Source of the DNA: Onchidella celtica | Lineage: Eukaryota > Mollusca > Gastropoda > Systellommatophora > Onchidiidae | Assembly (NCBI GenBank): GCA_963931925.1 | Contig: OZ007571.1 | Span: 39,445,550 to 39,509,549 of the forward strand | DNA: 64,000 nt | Reading direction: 5' to 3' | Shown here: in pieces, positions 12,001-27,000 of the stretch | How the letters are laid out: every line of letters starts with the position of its first letter | How positions within the stretch are numbered: the stretch's first letter is position 1 | Made by a program: the position numbers and the translations under genes | The notes under the pieces: generated by a model | What the model was told of the DNA's origin: nothing | The model's database searches: none | The model's input: the letters and a program-made list of their open reading frames with translations, nothing else

Positions 12001-15000
12001 GAGAGACACTCCACCATGAGATGTTCATCAAGCTTATTTGTTAGTGTGCTTTTAACGCCGCAGTTTTGGAAGCATGAAAAAAAAGTTTTTAAGGAGCTTG
12101 ATATGGGAAAAAGATGTTACAAATGTTTTAATCCCAGTTTACGATTTGTGTACATTGTATAGTTGATACAATGACATTTTATAATTAGGGTAAAGCACAT
12201 TTGACAGGAAAAGTAAATGGCAAAGAGTTTTTCCAACACTGCAAACTATGACACAAGTTAACGCATCTAAGGCCCATTCCATGTGGCATGTGTTACACAT
12301 GAAGACCAGTTTTTCCACCTTCCTAGCTTCCCAAACGAATCATTAAATAAGATATTTATCATTTAAACTTTTTGGACAATAAAAAAAATGGTCACTTTAC
12401 AAGTTTTAATCTTTAATTGAAAAACTTAAAGGTAAAATCTAACTCAAAATGGGGATTAACTTAGTGTGATGTGTGTTTCATTCACAAAAAGGGTTTTTGT
12501 AGTTTAAATAACATTTTCTGGAATTTCTGTGAAAGTAGTTTAAGAATTTCACCTAATTTTTTAAATAATGCTTGTAAATGACTGCTTTGAAAATAACAAA
12601 TTCTGTATCTAATAGTTCTTAAATTTTTAGATGATATGGACAAAAAAAGTGTCGTGACATAATTATATGTTACATTCTTTTCGTGACGTGTGTGACATCT
12701 TCACTTTTCAAGTGCCCTTTTCAGAAATAGATAAGTTTTGGAAGTAAGCTTGAATGTTTAACAATTTACAGTAATAAGTTATGTTTGTTTCATAATTGGT
12801 TACGGTCTGTCTCAAATATTTATTGCTAGAAAAAACTTTGTGATGTAAAGTGTGACATGTGTTACACAGAACCAGTGATATCTTTTTTGTTCTTTCTAGT
12901 CAAAACCTAAATCAGAAATAGAAGACCTAATGATTATCCTTCACAATAAAGCCAGTGAATTCAATAATTTTCCAATTTTGCAATTTGCTATTGCTAAGTT
13001 CACCCTCATTGTGAGACCAAATTGCAGCTGTTCACAGTTTTGAGCTATTATTGTATAAGCCTTGTATTGTATCAGATTCAGAGTGTTGGAGAAAGGCAAG
13101 CTTATCTTATTGTTTTAGTAAAAATCCTCCAATATAATCTTTTCAGCACGGCATGGGTTGAAGTGGTTTTAAATAACAAAGGAATGGAGGCTTACAAACC
13201 AGAAGTGTTTGGTGAGAAAATTATTGTTCGGCGGAAATTTTCCATCGATGGTTCCAGCTCATACACAATTTCCTCAGCCAGTGGTATGTACATATCCTTA
13301 CTCTTTCAAATCAAGACGTAGGTCAATGAATTGTTTTCATTGTGGGACATTTGTATTGAATCATGAGACTTGATAAATTAGTATAACCATTTACTATGGT
13401 GTATAAATGCATGCAGTCGACTTCACTTTGGCAGCTTGTGATATTTTTTTGCTAGATTGGCAGCAGATGTACTTTGGAATATATGTCATCTGAAATTGAT
13501 TGACCAAATTAATGTTCTGTCTGATTTGACAAATATTTGTCAGTCAATAATTTTGTTTATTTTAACATTCTGTAGTACATATCACATCAGTTGCGCTGTG
13601 TAGTCATAATTCAGTCCCAGACATATTCCTTTCATTTTTCCTACCACTTAACCATTGTAAATTATCTGATGTTAATATGTTGGAACAAAGCAAAGCTAGT
13701 ATTTTACAGAGCATGAATGTTTTAGCAAAATGTGAAAATGTGGAAAACAACATGATGTCACTTAAGGAAATTGGTGTTTTTGTTACTTCACTTAGCCATT
13801 ATTTCGAACCTTACTTCTTCGCCCGGATGCAGGGACATTTTGCCGAACATATACTGTATTTCACACATTGATATGTAGCAGAGTAAAAGTTTCACTGACA
13901 AAGGATCAGGGTTAAGATTTAACCGTAAATTTAGTTTTAGCTCTAAACCTGTCCATAGCCTTATCCTTAACCTCTCAGTGGTGAAGTGAACATTGTCAGT
14001 TGGCAAAATTTCTGACAATACTTTCCTCCTCCCTTTTCCCTCTCTTCACCTTTTTTCATTCTTATTTGTGAAAGAGACTAACTGACATTAGCTGCAGCAA
14101 GAGACAAGGCAATAATTAAGTATGGTAGTAGTTTCATCTAGTCCTTTTCAGTCATATCAAGGTAGTGGACAGTCTCTGATAGTCTTCCATCAATGTTTGT
14201 CTGTTCCTGAAGGTCACCCTGTCTCAAACAGGCGTGATGAGCTTTCTCGGATCACTGATCATCTGAACATCCAGGTGGACAACCCAGTCTCTATCCTTAA
14301 CCAGGACACCAGTCGCAACTTCCTCAATACAAAGTCGCCAGGAGATAAGTTCAAAGTATGTTATTTATTTGTATTTTGTATTTGTATTTGTATAACTCTT
14401 TAATCCCATTTGGGAAATTTATGTGGTATTTTTACTTCCAACCGCGATATATTTACCAGTAATAAAGAGAAGGGAAGAGTTACAATAGGTGAGTATCTTT
14501 TAATGAAATTAATTGAGGTCAGCTTTGATCGCAAAGAAACATTTTATGCAACTTTTCTGACAAAAATAATAAGGAAAAAATGGAAAAACTGGTCCAGACT
14601 AGCATCTTATTTGATGGGAAAGTAGCAGTTTAGCAGTCACAGAAGTTTGAAATTACAAGTGGAGATTACTGAAAGACCTCACTCACACGAGGTTCTTAGC
14701 ACTTCAGTACTGCAAATATGTCGCCGCAGTGTTTACACATTTACCACATTACACTCGATATGGCATTGTTACACTGCGTAATAGTAATTCCACGCCATTG
14801 ATGGCAAGGTGAGACAATGAAGTAGGCCTACGGTCTTGCATTTGAACATCATTCGTGGGAGAATGTCTTAGTCTTTATCGATTGATGATGTCACACACAA
14901 TACACGCGGTCAAGATAAAGACAGGGAACAAAGAACGCTGACCAGAACAGTTCTACGAGGGTTAAGCCATTTAGTGCTGCTTTATTGTTTTACTGCTATG

Positions 15001-18000
15001 GCATGGTCACTTTTTTTTTTGGTATGGTCACTTATAAAGAAAAAAATAATCATAAGATCTCGTGACTCATACAGGTTCCTGTGTTTTTTTTGGTAGTTTT
15101 TTTGTTGTTTTTTTTCGTGTGTGTCTGGGGGGGGGGGGGGGGGGGGCTGCAAGGAGATGTAATTACATGTATGGGGCAAACAGCATGATAGTGATTATTT
15201 TTCTGCTCAGGGGTAAATCGAATTGTAATCCAGTTCCTGACAACTTTGAATAGTATTGTGCATGAATTAAAGGGACAATGTTTTAAATTGAATTGCAGTT
15301 TTTTATGAAAGCCACCCAACTAGAACAGATGAACTCGGACTATGAAATGGTACTCAGGAATAAGGAAATTACACAACAGGACATTAACTCAAAAAAGCAG
15401 GTAAGGCTGTTTGGAAATTTTTTTTTCCGTGTCAAAGGGTATTTTGTCAAGCGCCTAGAGCAAACTTGTTTGGATTGGGCGCTATATAAATGATCTTCAT
15501 TATTATTATTATTATTATTGCTAACAGTCAGTGAAATATATGATGGGCATGTATGGAGGTGTATTAAGAACGTTTGGATGAAAACAATCCCTATCACTAT
15601 AAGCACCTTTTTTTTTTTTTTTTTTTTTTAAATCATGTTGTATGTTTCTTAGTTTGTTTTGCATATTGATCAGTTCAGTCTAAATCACACTGAAAGTGAT
15701 ATAATCTGTAGGGTTTTTAGGTCTGACCATTTGCACAGGCTGCTTATAGCTTGAGATAGAAAGTGCCGAAGAAAATTTCAATTCTCAGTATCTTAATTCT
15801 TTTAGGAAACAAATGATGTTGGTCAAGAGCACACCATCATAAAGAAGGACAGGGTGAATTTTGAGGATACACTGTTGTTCATTTAACGGATAAGCCTCAG
15901 TTACTAAAAGTATGATTTTGGTTTGAAGAGAATAAACCCGTTAAAGATAGATACCTTTTATCTTATTGTATGTCATGAACCATTATGGGCAATTACTATT
16001 TATTTTATGGGTTTTATCACTATTTATTACAGAGTGGTGCATTGGTCAACATCACACTGTATTTTTGTGCTCTTTTGGTAATTGGAAATAATGGGATACA
16101 GAGATTGCTGAAGAAAGTAAAATGAAAACAGGATTGTTGGAAATAAAATTGTCATTTGTTTTAAATCTTCAGGTTCTGCCACAGATGAAAAGTGAAGTGA
16201 AGGTATGGGAAAATAAGTTCAGAAGTTTAGAAGCCATTTCAGATCTGAAGACAAAGGTTGAGAACTTGAAGAATGAGATGGCATGGGCTGAAGTGATTGA
16301 AATGGAAAAGGTGAGTGTAGAGCTGCAAATAAGAGCCAAAATAACACAAATGACCTGAAACTGTTTTGAAAAGATACATCATCAGTGTTTATTGTGAGAT
16401 AGATTTATTGGTCTTGGAATACAATTTTAAAATCTCTGGAAATCATATCGCCTATTTAAGCAAAAGGTATGCCATGTCCATGTGTTCAAAGCATAATATA
16501 TCAATATTTTGTCTATTAAAAATGTTAAAAATAATGTATTTACCGGGTCGGAAGATCCTTCGTGTTTTGTATTTTATTTTTTACCCTGCGCCATAGCAAA
16601 TTTGTTATAGATTGGCTTTTGAAGAAGACCAACCCTTAAAGGTGCTTAAAAGTAACATTGATCTTGAGGAATACATGACATTTTGGTATGAAATGATACG
16701 GTGATGACACAGTACAACAGATCCCACCCCCCCTTTTGTGTCCATTGACCAATGATCGTTGTTTACCATATACCCCTGTCCCTTGCATAGTGCATTTCTT
16801 ATCACAAACATTCAGAATGTATTTGCATGAACAAAGATTGTGTTGACAAGATTTGCTAGAATCAGTTTTGTGTCATTTCCTAAATTCCACCGGAAATGAT
16901 TCAGTGGCACTTGCACGAAAGCAAGATTTGACTGATCAAGTCCTCTTAACCCTCACTGTGCGAGGGGCGGCAATTGTCGGTATTGACTCGCAGGCGCTCA
17001 CGCCGCACGGGCGGCAAAAGTTGGGAAGGTCAAGCTGACCGCGCCACGCGCAAGCCGTATTTTCACGCATCAGGTCGCTGACCTTTTTGAGACGTAACCA
17101 CCGTGTTATTGTTCACTGTATCTCTTCAAATCAAACGCTTTGATACATGGACATGTTAACCAGTGAACCACTGGTCTGAATCACAAAGACTAAGCTTTCA
17201 AAGGCTCTCCCCACACTTTCAAAAGATATAACATCGACATGCGAACTGTTGCTCAACAAATTTGCAATATTATCTCATTTTCTCACAAGCTGACCACCAT
17301 CTGGAGTTGTCTGTATCTAAGAACCAATCAGAACCAAGCTCTGAAATAATCTTCGCCCCAAATGCCCACATTGGTTTATTAGTATGTGTCAATCAGGATG
17401 AAACCATTTGTGTAAGGCTTGGGAGGGCCTGGCTAGTTATCATGCTTCGTTCTCACGAAAGCTACAGCTGTCAGTTTGGAATCATAAGTCAGATCATTGG
17501 TTAGAGACTGACAGACTAAGGTTTTGCTGGTTAATTCATTATCAAGCGTGATAAGGCATAACAGCGAATGTTTTCATACCGATCAATAAAAACTGAACCA
17601 CGTGGACAGCGCGTATGGTCATCGCATAGCGGCACGGGTCAGTGACCCCAGATAAGATTCTCCGTGAGTAAGGTCACTGACCGTGCAGCGGACTTTACGG
17701 GTAGCGCGCGGGGTATGGGTTAAGCTCTGTCCTTCATCTGGTCACTTTGCAGATTCTGTGTTGGTTTCATGATGAATGTTTTACTGTGTCTGATTTGGTT
17801 TCTTCTACTGTTGTTGTAGCATCAAATTTAAAATCTCAGGAAATCACATCACTTTATGCAAAAATTGTATCATGTCCATGTGTTCAAAGCATAAATCAGT
17901 CAAACCTTCTCTGATAAAAATGTTAAAAAATAATGTATTTACAGGGTCAGAAGAGCTTTGAGAAAACTTTGCATGATGAAGAAAAGTCACTACCTAGATA

Positions 18001-21000
18001 TGTTTCAAAAGTGGAACAACAGAAGGTCAGTTGTGAATTATTTGTCATAGCCTGTGAGGTGGAATTACATAATATGTGAAAGGATGGTGCTCATATGTGT
18101 GTGCGCCTGAAGAAAGGTCCCAGTTGTCGGTATGTACAGCTATTTTTGAGCTAGGGGGTGAAAAGGTCGAAAAAGTCGTGCCTAATCGGAAATGTACTTC
18201 TAGCAGAAAACACAAGTTTAACCATTTCTAAATAGTATATGAAAAGGCTTTTGGAATATTTTATGTTTAAATATTATTTTATTAATTATTTGTACAGCAT
18301 GTGACTCTTCAGGAAGTAATATTGGAGTGGGGACTGTGGACTAATTACAAAGCTGTTATAGAGAGAATACTGAGTAGTGTTCACTGCTCATCTATAGTTT
18401 ACCGTGTAACATGCCACGGTCCCCTAAAAACAGCCAAGTCGGAACTTTTTTGGATCTTGTTAAGAGAGCGCAGTATTTTACATAGAAAGTTAGGCTGAGC
18501 AGTGAACACAACTCAGTAGTTTCCCTATTTGCCTTTGTAATAAAACTATGCTCCCCCAACAATATCCAAAAAGTCTGTCATGGGAGAGAGCTGGGAGAGC
18601 TGTTTTTCTCAAAAGTTTGTTTTTGCCCCCTGTCTTACAAAATGTGTCATATCTTCAAAACTACTAAAAAAGATATTGGAAAAAATTTTAAAAGCAGCAT
18701 GTTCAGCATTGAATTTTCTAGAAGAATATGCCCTTATGTCAAAATCCAAAATTTGCGACAACTGGGACCTTTCTCCAGGCACACACACATATGGTCTTGG
18801 AAATAAAATTCCTTGAGTTAGGTAACCCTGAATATAAATTTACCAAACTCAGTTATAACCAATGCAGAAAAGTTCTTGACTGTGATAACATAGAGGAGTG
18901 GTTCTTAACAATAATTCTGTTTAGAAATTGTTGTGGTCGGAAATAAGGCCATGCGACGTAAGAATAGGGTGAAAGAGATTTTGAAGGGTTACAAACCATT
19001 TGCCAAGAGGCCTAAGGACTTCAATAGTCTTTAGAGTGAAAGTTTCTGACTCAGAAAGCCTTGAATATAAAAGTTCCTGACACCTTATCATTTAAAACAA
19101 AAGTCAAGTTACTCTGTTTCAAATTGTGATTGGCATGAAACATTCTGTTTATGTCACTGGAAAACCAATGCATCATTTATGTTCTTCATAATGTAATATG
19201 TATGAGCCAATAGCCATCATTTTCTGACTAAAACTTTGAGCAAGTTTACTTTTCATGCATTCCTTCTGAATCAGTGCCTTTCTCTTACAGGCTCAGGAGG
19301 AAGAATGTGTTGCAAAACATAATGAAATGAAAACAAAATTGATTGATTGCGGGAAGGAGGTGAAAGATTTGGAACCTTTGTTGCAAGAGAAGAAGAAAAC
19401 TTTGCAGCAGGCAAAAGAGAAGCTAGCACCCATTTTGGTAAGTGACATTGGGCTCAGAGATGTAAACAGCAACTGTATGAGAATAGTGATAATGTTGGCC
19501 AGTGGGTCAGCTGAGTAATGACATAAATAAGACCTGCATCATCAGCAAGACATAGAATTTGTTCCAATTTCAGGTGTCATTCTATTCACTCTTGTTTAAG
19601 AGAATCGTGATGATTACAGGTGCTTATTTTTGTGACATTGCTTTGTGGGAAAGATGTTTTATTTCTCTGAGGATTAGGTTTTGTGTTCTTGTCCACCTAT
19701 AGAATGTGGAGTTATTTAAATACTAGATGACCTACCGGGCATTGCCCGGAATAAACAATCATGTGCCCCCCCCCCGATATAATAAAAGTAATAAACTACA
19801 GTCTTGCTTCAGAACTCATGCGCACCAGAACTTTTTATGACATGTACGGTACTATATATTACGAAAGAAACATGCAAAAACACAGATGTTACATAGCAAT
19901 AAACATTGTTATTTTTTGAAAATCCATGCTCGAAAGAAACAACTTTAAATTATAGCCATCATCTTCCTTATCTCAATTGCCACCTTCCTACCAAATTTAA
20001 GGCCTGAAGAGTGTATAGTTTGGTCAGTTGGTCATGCCAAAGGTTGCAAGTTACTGAAATATATAATAGATTGATGAAATCTAAAATTGATTCATATAAG
20101 TATCAGTGTCTTTGTTGATTTATCACAGAATCAAGTCAAAGCCTGCCAGCGAGAATTGAGGAACACACAAGAAGAAAGGAAACAGTGCCAGCAGAGAATT
20201 GAAGAGCTCAAAACAGTGTAAGTTAAATTTCAGATTGTTACTTTTCAATGGGTCCATGGAACTCCATGTAGAAGACTTTCTTTGTGAAATGGTTCTGTGG
20301 AATTGCCAACAGCCTGTGAATTGGGGGAAGATGATAATGGATAAAGTGGTCGAATTAGGTTTTATGGCACACCAGTTGGTTAGCAGATGTATTGCATACA
20401 ACTTGAGCCTTGTCGAGCTCTAGTAATCAAAATATGAAAATGTATGGTTTACAATATGGATCCAACCAATGAAGTGAGAGAAATGTATATATAATCAGAA
20501 ATATTTGTCTCAAAAAGAAAAAAAAGCACAGTGAAAGAAAAGCTGTATGCTCACAGATTATGTGAGGGTGGTTGGTGAGTGTTTGTGGTACGGTCTCCTC
20601 CTGTCCTATTGGTCTGTTATATTCTGTCTTTCATTTTGCTTTTTCCTAGCACAGTGTGGGCGTTACCATGTCGACATGCTTTCACCAAACTCAGCCTTGA
20701 AATCAAAACTGCAGATTATGGGATGGAGTAAGAGCAAATTTGCCCTTCAATTTGTGGGGAAAGTTGAATCTTCTTTTAAAAGATCCCGTCATTCCATGGA
20801 TCTATGGTGCCTTCGATCTTAGGAGATTAGGAGTGTTCTTTTTGTGTTGAATATTGATTTCTGGCTTTGCCACAGAGCATCCCATGATTATGAAGCTGAC
20901 AGATGTCAAAGAGAAGAGCAAATAAAAGCCATGGAGGAAAGTCTTGAGCAGATCCGAGCCAGACAGAAGGTGAAGGAACATGAGTTGGATCAGTATCGCA

Positions 21001-24000
21001 GTGCAGTAGCCAAGTATAAGGCAGACATTGTGCAATATGAGTAAGATGTAGATTTGCTATTATCTTCTATTGTGAATGGGCATTTGTGAATATGAAAATG
21101 TCTATTGCTTGACTTATTTTGTGAACTTGTGTTTATGAATTTATATGAATATTTGTTGCTGATATTACAGTAGTCTCCGTTTAAGAACTGGCCGCCTTAG
21201 AACCCGCTGTTGCCGCGAAACCGAATTTTTTCACTGTAATTTACATGCGTAAGAACCCACGCTGAAATGAAAAATCTGCCTAAGAACCCAGCATTTGACC
21301 GAGAGACAAGCACACTTTTACGTAAAATGTTCATATATTAAACGCAAAATTCTCTTTCAAGTAGATGGGGTAGAACAAAGCCACACAGTACAGTGAAAGA
21401 GAACGGGTGGAGGGAAGGTAAGGGGAGGCGAACCATAGAAAGGATGGAGCCCAGTTACGTCTTTTGTGTGCAAGCAGGCCTCTCCTAGACTAAATTAGCA
21501 TAGTCATCACCCAACATCTATTGTTGTCTGACTCGAAGGGCAGAATTTTATACGTAATTGACCACGCGCTTGGTTTGCACGGCACATGTACTTGGGGCTG
21601 ATTGTGGTTATTACACAGGGTATCACTGGGCCTCGTATTGTCTAAAATCAGCACCTGCGATTCACAACTTGATTGTTCAGTCTGAATCATTCCATTCGTT
21701 ACACAGCACTGTAAGAAAAGAGCATTCTGCTAGCCATAAGTCGTAACTTTGACCACAATGCCGTTTCGAGGGAATTCTCTAGCCATTCGCAAAAAAGGTT
21801 TTTTTTAAAATGTCCAACGCATAATTTTCATTATGAGGTCACGACCCAGGTCAGAGCAATCAAGGGGGATAAGCCGTGGACACGGGTGTAAAAAAATTAA
21901 GGGTTGCATCCCTTGGCATCCGCCTAAGTGCCCGGTCCGCCTAAGAACCCGCTTTTTCTGTCTCCCGTTGACCGGGTCCTTAGATGGAGACTACTGTATT
22001 GAGAAATGATGTTTGTTAACTTTTGAATACATCAAATAATGTTACGAACATAGAAATGCTAAAGATGTTTTGTGAATGAAAATGGCAGAAAGCAAAGAAA
22101 AATGCAGTTGTTGCCTGACAAAGTTGTTTCTCACTGGCTTTTGAGTTGTACGTGCAGCAAGCAAAAACTGCAAATATTGAATTATCCTTTAGTGCAGCAA
22201 AATCAGTGTACCAACCTACCTGTGGGAAAGTCAGTCTTTTGCAAAGCATGTGTTATGGTAAAATTCTGAAGGAGTGAAAGCAATAATGAATAAACACCAA
22301 AGAGTCTTTACTTTAACAGCATATTATCTTCACTTCCTTTTGAAAAGTTGGAAAGGTTATATATCTTCAGTCCAAACCCTTGTGATTTGTTTTGACAAAC
22401 CAATAAATAAATTTTGGAGACAGAACACAACTTACAACAACTGTAACGGAGTCTAGGAATAAATCTGTAACAAGAATTTTGGCCTTCAGTTTTAAATGTG
22501 AAATCTGAGGTCTTGACACACCTATTGTATAATTTGTTCCAAAATTAGACTGAATACAATTCTTGCAGCTGTTGTCAACTGAGGAGCTTGTTGAAATTTT
22601 GCATGCTTTTTTAAACTGATGAAATATTATAAAAACCACAGAAAAACTGTGGGGTTTCAACGAGGCTTAAAGCAAAGTCAAAAATTGGCAAAAAGAAAAA
22701 GTTGCATGCAGCAAAGCCTCGCATAAGAAATAATAATATAAAAACAAAACAAAAACAACAGGAAAAAAATGGAAAAGGATAGATCACACTGTCACGAGTG
22801 GAGTGAGTGCAATTAAGGGGATTGCTACAGAGCGGGTGTAGAGTAAGAAGGGCTCACAGTAGACAAGTAAGTTAAGCGTGCTGTTGTGAGTAGTGGGGGG
22901 GGTCTGAAGGAGGCGAAAGCGCTGTATTACTATCACTGCAAGTTAGAAGGTCCTACGGAACGGACCTGTGAATAAGAGCCCATCGGGCGGACATAAGGGG
23001 AGCAGTCGAGAAGACTAGTGAGAGAGTCTTTCCAGTGATGACTGGTACGTAGAACGTTGATTGATTATTATGATTGATGTAGTATATTATATTCATCTAT
23101 TACCATGATGTAAATAAGTATATGTGAGGAATGTGGAAGTCCTTGATATTGGATATAGCAATGTGCGCCATGAGCGATAGATGAAAGTGAGTTCATGGAT
23201 TTGTAGCGCGAGTGAGTAGTGTGTACTCCGATGGAGGTGTGTTACCGTAAGATGTGTGGTGAGTGAAAGGTGAACTAGTGTGTGTACGCTTCGTGGGTTG
23301 TAAGGAGAGGTGGAGTGAATAGAAATGGTAGGGTATTATACCAATGTAATGTTATTCTTGTAGGTGTCGAGGACGGGCCGCAGAGCCACCTCGATGAGCA
23401 CAGGGGATAGGCCAGCATAGGGCCGGAGGCCACACATAGGCCAGAAGTGAGGCTGTCAGTGCAGGACAGTAGAGGCACATAAAGTCGTGGCAGTCAGGCC
23501 ACGGACAGGGACGTAGATATGAGCGTGAATGTGATAATGCACTATTGCCATGTTGAGGGGAGAATGTACTATTGAAATGATAATGTCTATTGAAATGATA
23601 ATGTGTTATTGCCCTGCTGAGGTGCTAGGGGAATGCTAAGGTGTATGACAATAGGAAGGTGATATTGAGAGACTGCGGTGCCAGTAAATTATTAATGTGC
23701 TATTAAGACCCTGAGGGGAGAGGCTGAGGCCGAAGTGCCTTTAGGAGTAACTACCGGATTGTGGATCCGAGGGAGAGTGTGTGTGAGAATAAGGCCGTTG
23801 TACGGCAGTTGATTTCAATAATATAATGTATGTAATTGCGCTATTATCTGTATAATTATGTTTAATAAATGTGTGAGTCTGATGGATTGTTCTGTTAAGT
23901 GTTAACTTGTTTGTTCGTGATTGTTGTCCTGTCATAACTTATTACATCTCCCAGTCTGGGATTTGTGACACACACAATAACAAATGTAGAATGTGAAATA

Positions 24001-27000
24001 TTTTATAGAATATTAAATGAATATGTTTACTTGTCTGCAAGTCCTGGCTTGTATTGCGGCGCAGAGGCATGTCTTTCCATTTTTTTTCATTTTTCCCCGG
24101 TTTTTTCTTCTTTTTTTTTCCCTCGAGAAAAGTTTTAACTGAAATGTTGTTTTTATGTCTTCCTTTTTTCTTTGCATTTTGTTGTATCGTTTGGGTATTA
24201 TTTCTTACACAAGGCTTTGCCGTACACAACTTTTACTTTTTGCCAATTTTTGACTTTTTAAAATGATTTGTGCTTACTACAAAAAAGTCTAGGGAGTATT
24301 AAATGAAAATAAATTCTCTGCATATTCTGTGACCATTTTTATTTCACTAGTTTTAAATTTTATTGTCATTGTTATAAAAACTTCAAGTATTTGTGTCTGT
24401 TGTTGGGGTGAGATGGGGGTGTGATTTTTTTCACAATCATATTTGAGAGATTGATCTACATCAATTTAATTTTCTATCATGCGACTGCAGGCAACAGATT
24501 CGAAGCAAATCCAGAAAAGTAAGAGACATCAGAGCTAATGCTCAGACCTTACGTGAAGCCAAGAATGACCGACTGAAAAGATTTGGTCCATATATGCCAG
24601 GTGTCCTGAATCAAATACAGAAGCAAAAGAAACAGTTTCACCAGCTTCCTATAGGGCCACTTGGTGAGGATCATGTTTTGCATTTTAAGAAGGTTCATCA
24701 GACAGTTTGAAATTGGAAGGAATAGAAAAGCAATAACTATAATTTCCTTCCCTTCACCTTGTTGTCTTCACTTGCATCATTACCACCCCGTTTGAAGCAT
24801 CACCCATATTATATAGTGTTTGCCTGAATTTTAGTGTCAGTTTTTTCTTTGTGGAATGTAGTAAAGCCTTATTTATAGTTGAGCTTTGGGATGTGCAAAA
24901 ATGATAGATGTATCAAACCTGATCAATTTTGAAATACTGAATCTTCAGTAAGTAAATTAATCATTTTACAAAATTGTAATCCATTGAGACTATACAGACA
25001 CTATGTTTGTTCTGGGGTGGGAATTATGTGTCTAACGAGGGAACAATTGTGAGATAAGGTAATATATCTTTTGGTTTTTACAGTAAACATATTGCACAAA
25101 TGGCAGTAATATCCATGTTTATTTTATATTTCTGAAACTTGATCCCCTCCCTCCCCCAAAAAAATCAGAATAAAGGTTAAAATTGTTAATCACCAGTGCT
25201 TTTTTTACATATTTTTCCATTCACAATAAAGCATGTTTTTATTCTTGCTTCAACATTTCTCCTGACAGGTGTATGTTTTGATCTAGCAGACCAGAAGTGG
25301 GCACTGGCCATTGAAACTTGCCTGAAAGGGCTAGTGAGTTCATTTGTCTGTCATGACCACCATGATGAGAAATTGCTGGAAGATATTTTCAACAGATCAG
25401 AGTGTCCTCGCAATCGTCGTCCCACAATCATTACAAGTGCCTTTATCGTAAGTCTGGAAAACCCTCACTGAACCCTCCAAAAACTGAAAGAGTTCTTGTT
25501 ATGGTTAACATGGCTAAATGCTGGTTCTACAGAAATGCCATTTTATGAGTGCAAAATAATTTTTTAGTAGGAAGTATATGCCAAATATTCCGCAGGATGT
25601 CAGTTTTTTTTATTTGAGAGAACTGAGACTTGGAAACTTCGCTATGGCTTCCACAGTATATTTAACATTTTCTGTGCAAAGTTGCAGTCATCTGTACCTC
25701 GTTACGTATTGAAGTTTTGTCAATCAAGCATGCGTTGTATCTTTAATATCACTAGTTTGATCAAATCTTGAACCCTTGCATATTCTGTCCCAGAAAATTT
25801 GTATTAACCCATACCCCGCGCGCTACCCGTAAAGCCCGCTGCCCGGTCAGTGACCTTACTCACGGAGAATCTTATCTGGGGTCACTGGCCCGTGCCGCTA
25901 GACGACCACATACGCTGTCCACATGGTTCGGTTTTTATTGATCGGTATGAAAACATTCGCTGCTATGCCTTATCGCGCTACATAATGAATTAACCAGCAA
26001 AACCATAGTCTGTCAGTCTCTGACCAATGATCTGACTTATGATTCCAAACTGACAGCTGTAGTTTTCGTGAGAACGAAGCATGATAACAAGCCACGCCCT
26101 CCCAAGCCTTACACAAATGGTTTCATCCTGATTGACACATACTAATAAACCAATGTGGGCATTTGGGGCGAAGATTATTTCAGAGCTTGGTTCTGATTGG
26201 TTCTTAGATACAGACAACTCCAGATGGTGGTCAGCTTGTGAGAAAATGAGATAATATTGCAAATTTGTTGAGCAACATTTCGCATGTCGATGTTACATCT
26301 TTTGAAAGTGTGGGGAGAGCCTTTGAAAGCTTAGTCTTTGTGATTCCGACCAGTGGTTCACTGGTTAACATGTCCATGTCACAATGCCTTTGATTTAGAA
26401 GAGATACAGTGAACAATAACACGGTGGTTACGTCTCAAAAAGGTCAGTGACCTGACGCGTGAAAATATGGCTGGCGCGGTCAGCTTGACCTGGCTGACTT
26501 TTGCCGCCCGTGCGGCGTGAGCGCTTGCAAGACAATACCGACTATTGCTGCCCCTCGCAGGGTGAGGGTTAAAGGATTGGAATGAGCCAAAAATCAGCAA
26601 GTGATGGATTTATGTGGTGGAACATGCTCAAAACTTATACATTTGCTGTTGTCTTAACTGCTAAATTGTGATGCTTGCCATTTTGTCTGTTGTCTGTCAA
26701 AGTGAGACAAAATGGTGATGCCAGAAAAGGGCTGACAGAGCGTCTGTAGTCTATTTTTTTTGAAAGTTATTGTTTTGTATACCTTTTTTTTTTCATTCTT
26801 TAAATCCACAGAGATCTGTTCATGATGTGTCAAGAAATGTGAGTATAATAATTGGAGATTGGTTGTAATTGCACCTATTACAGCAGTGGCAAACTGATTA
26901 AAAAGTATGCGTGAAGTTTAATGCAGTCTCTGTAAATATGAACTTGTTTGCAGCTCATTTTGTATACTGAATGGCAATTTTTTTGGTTATCACAATACCT

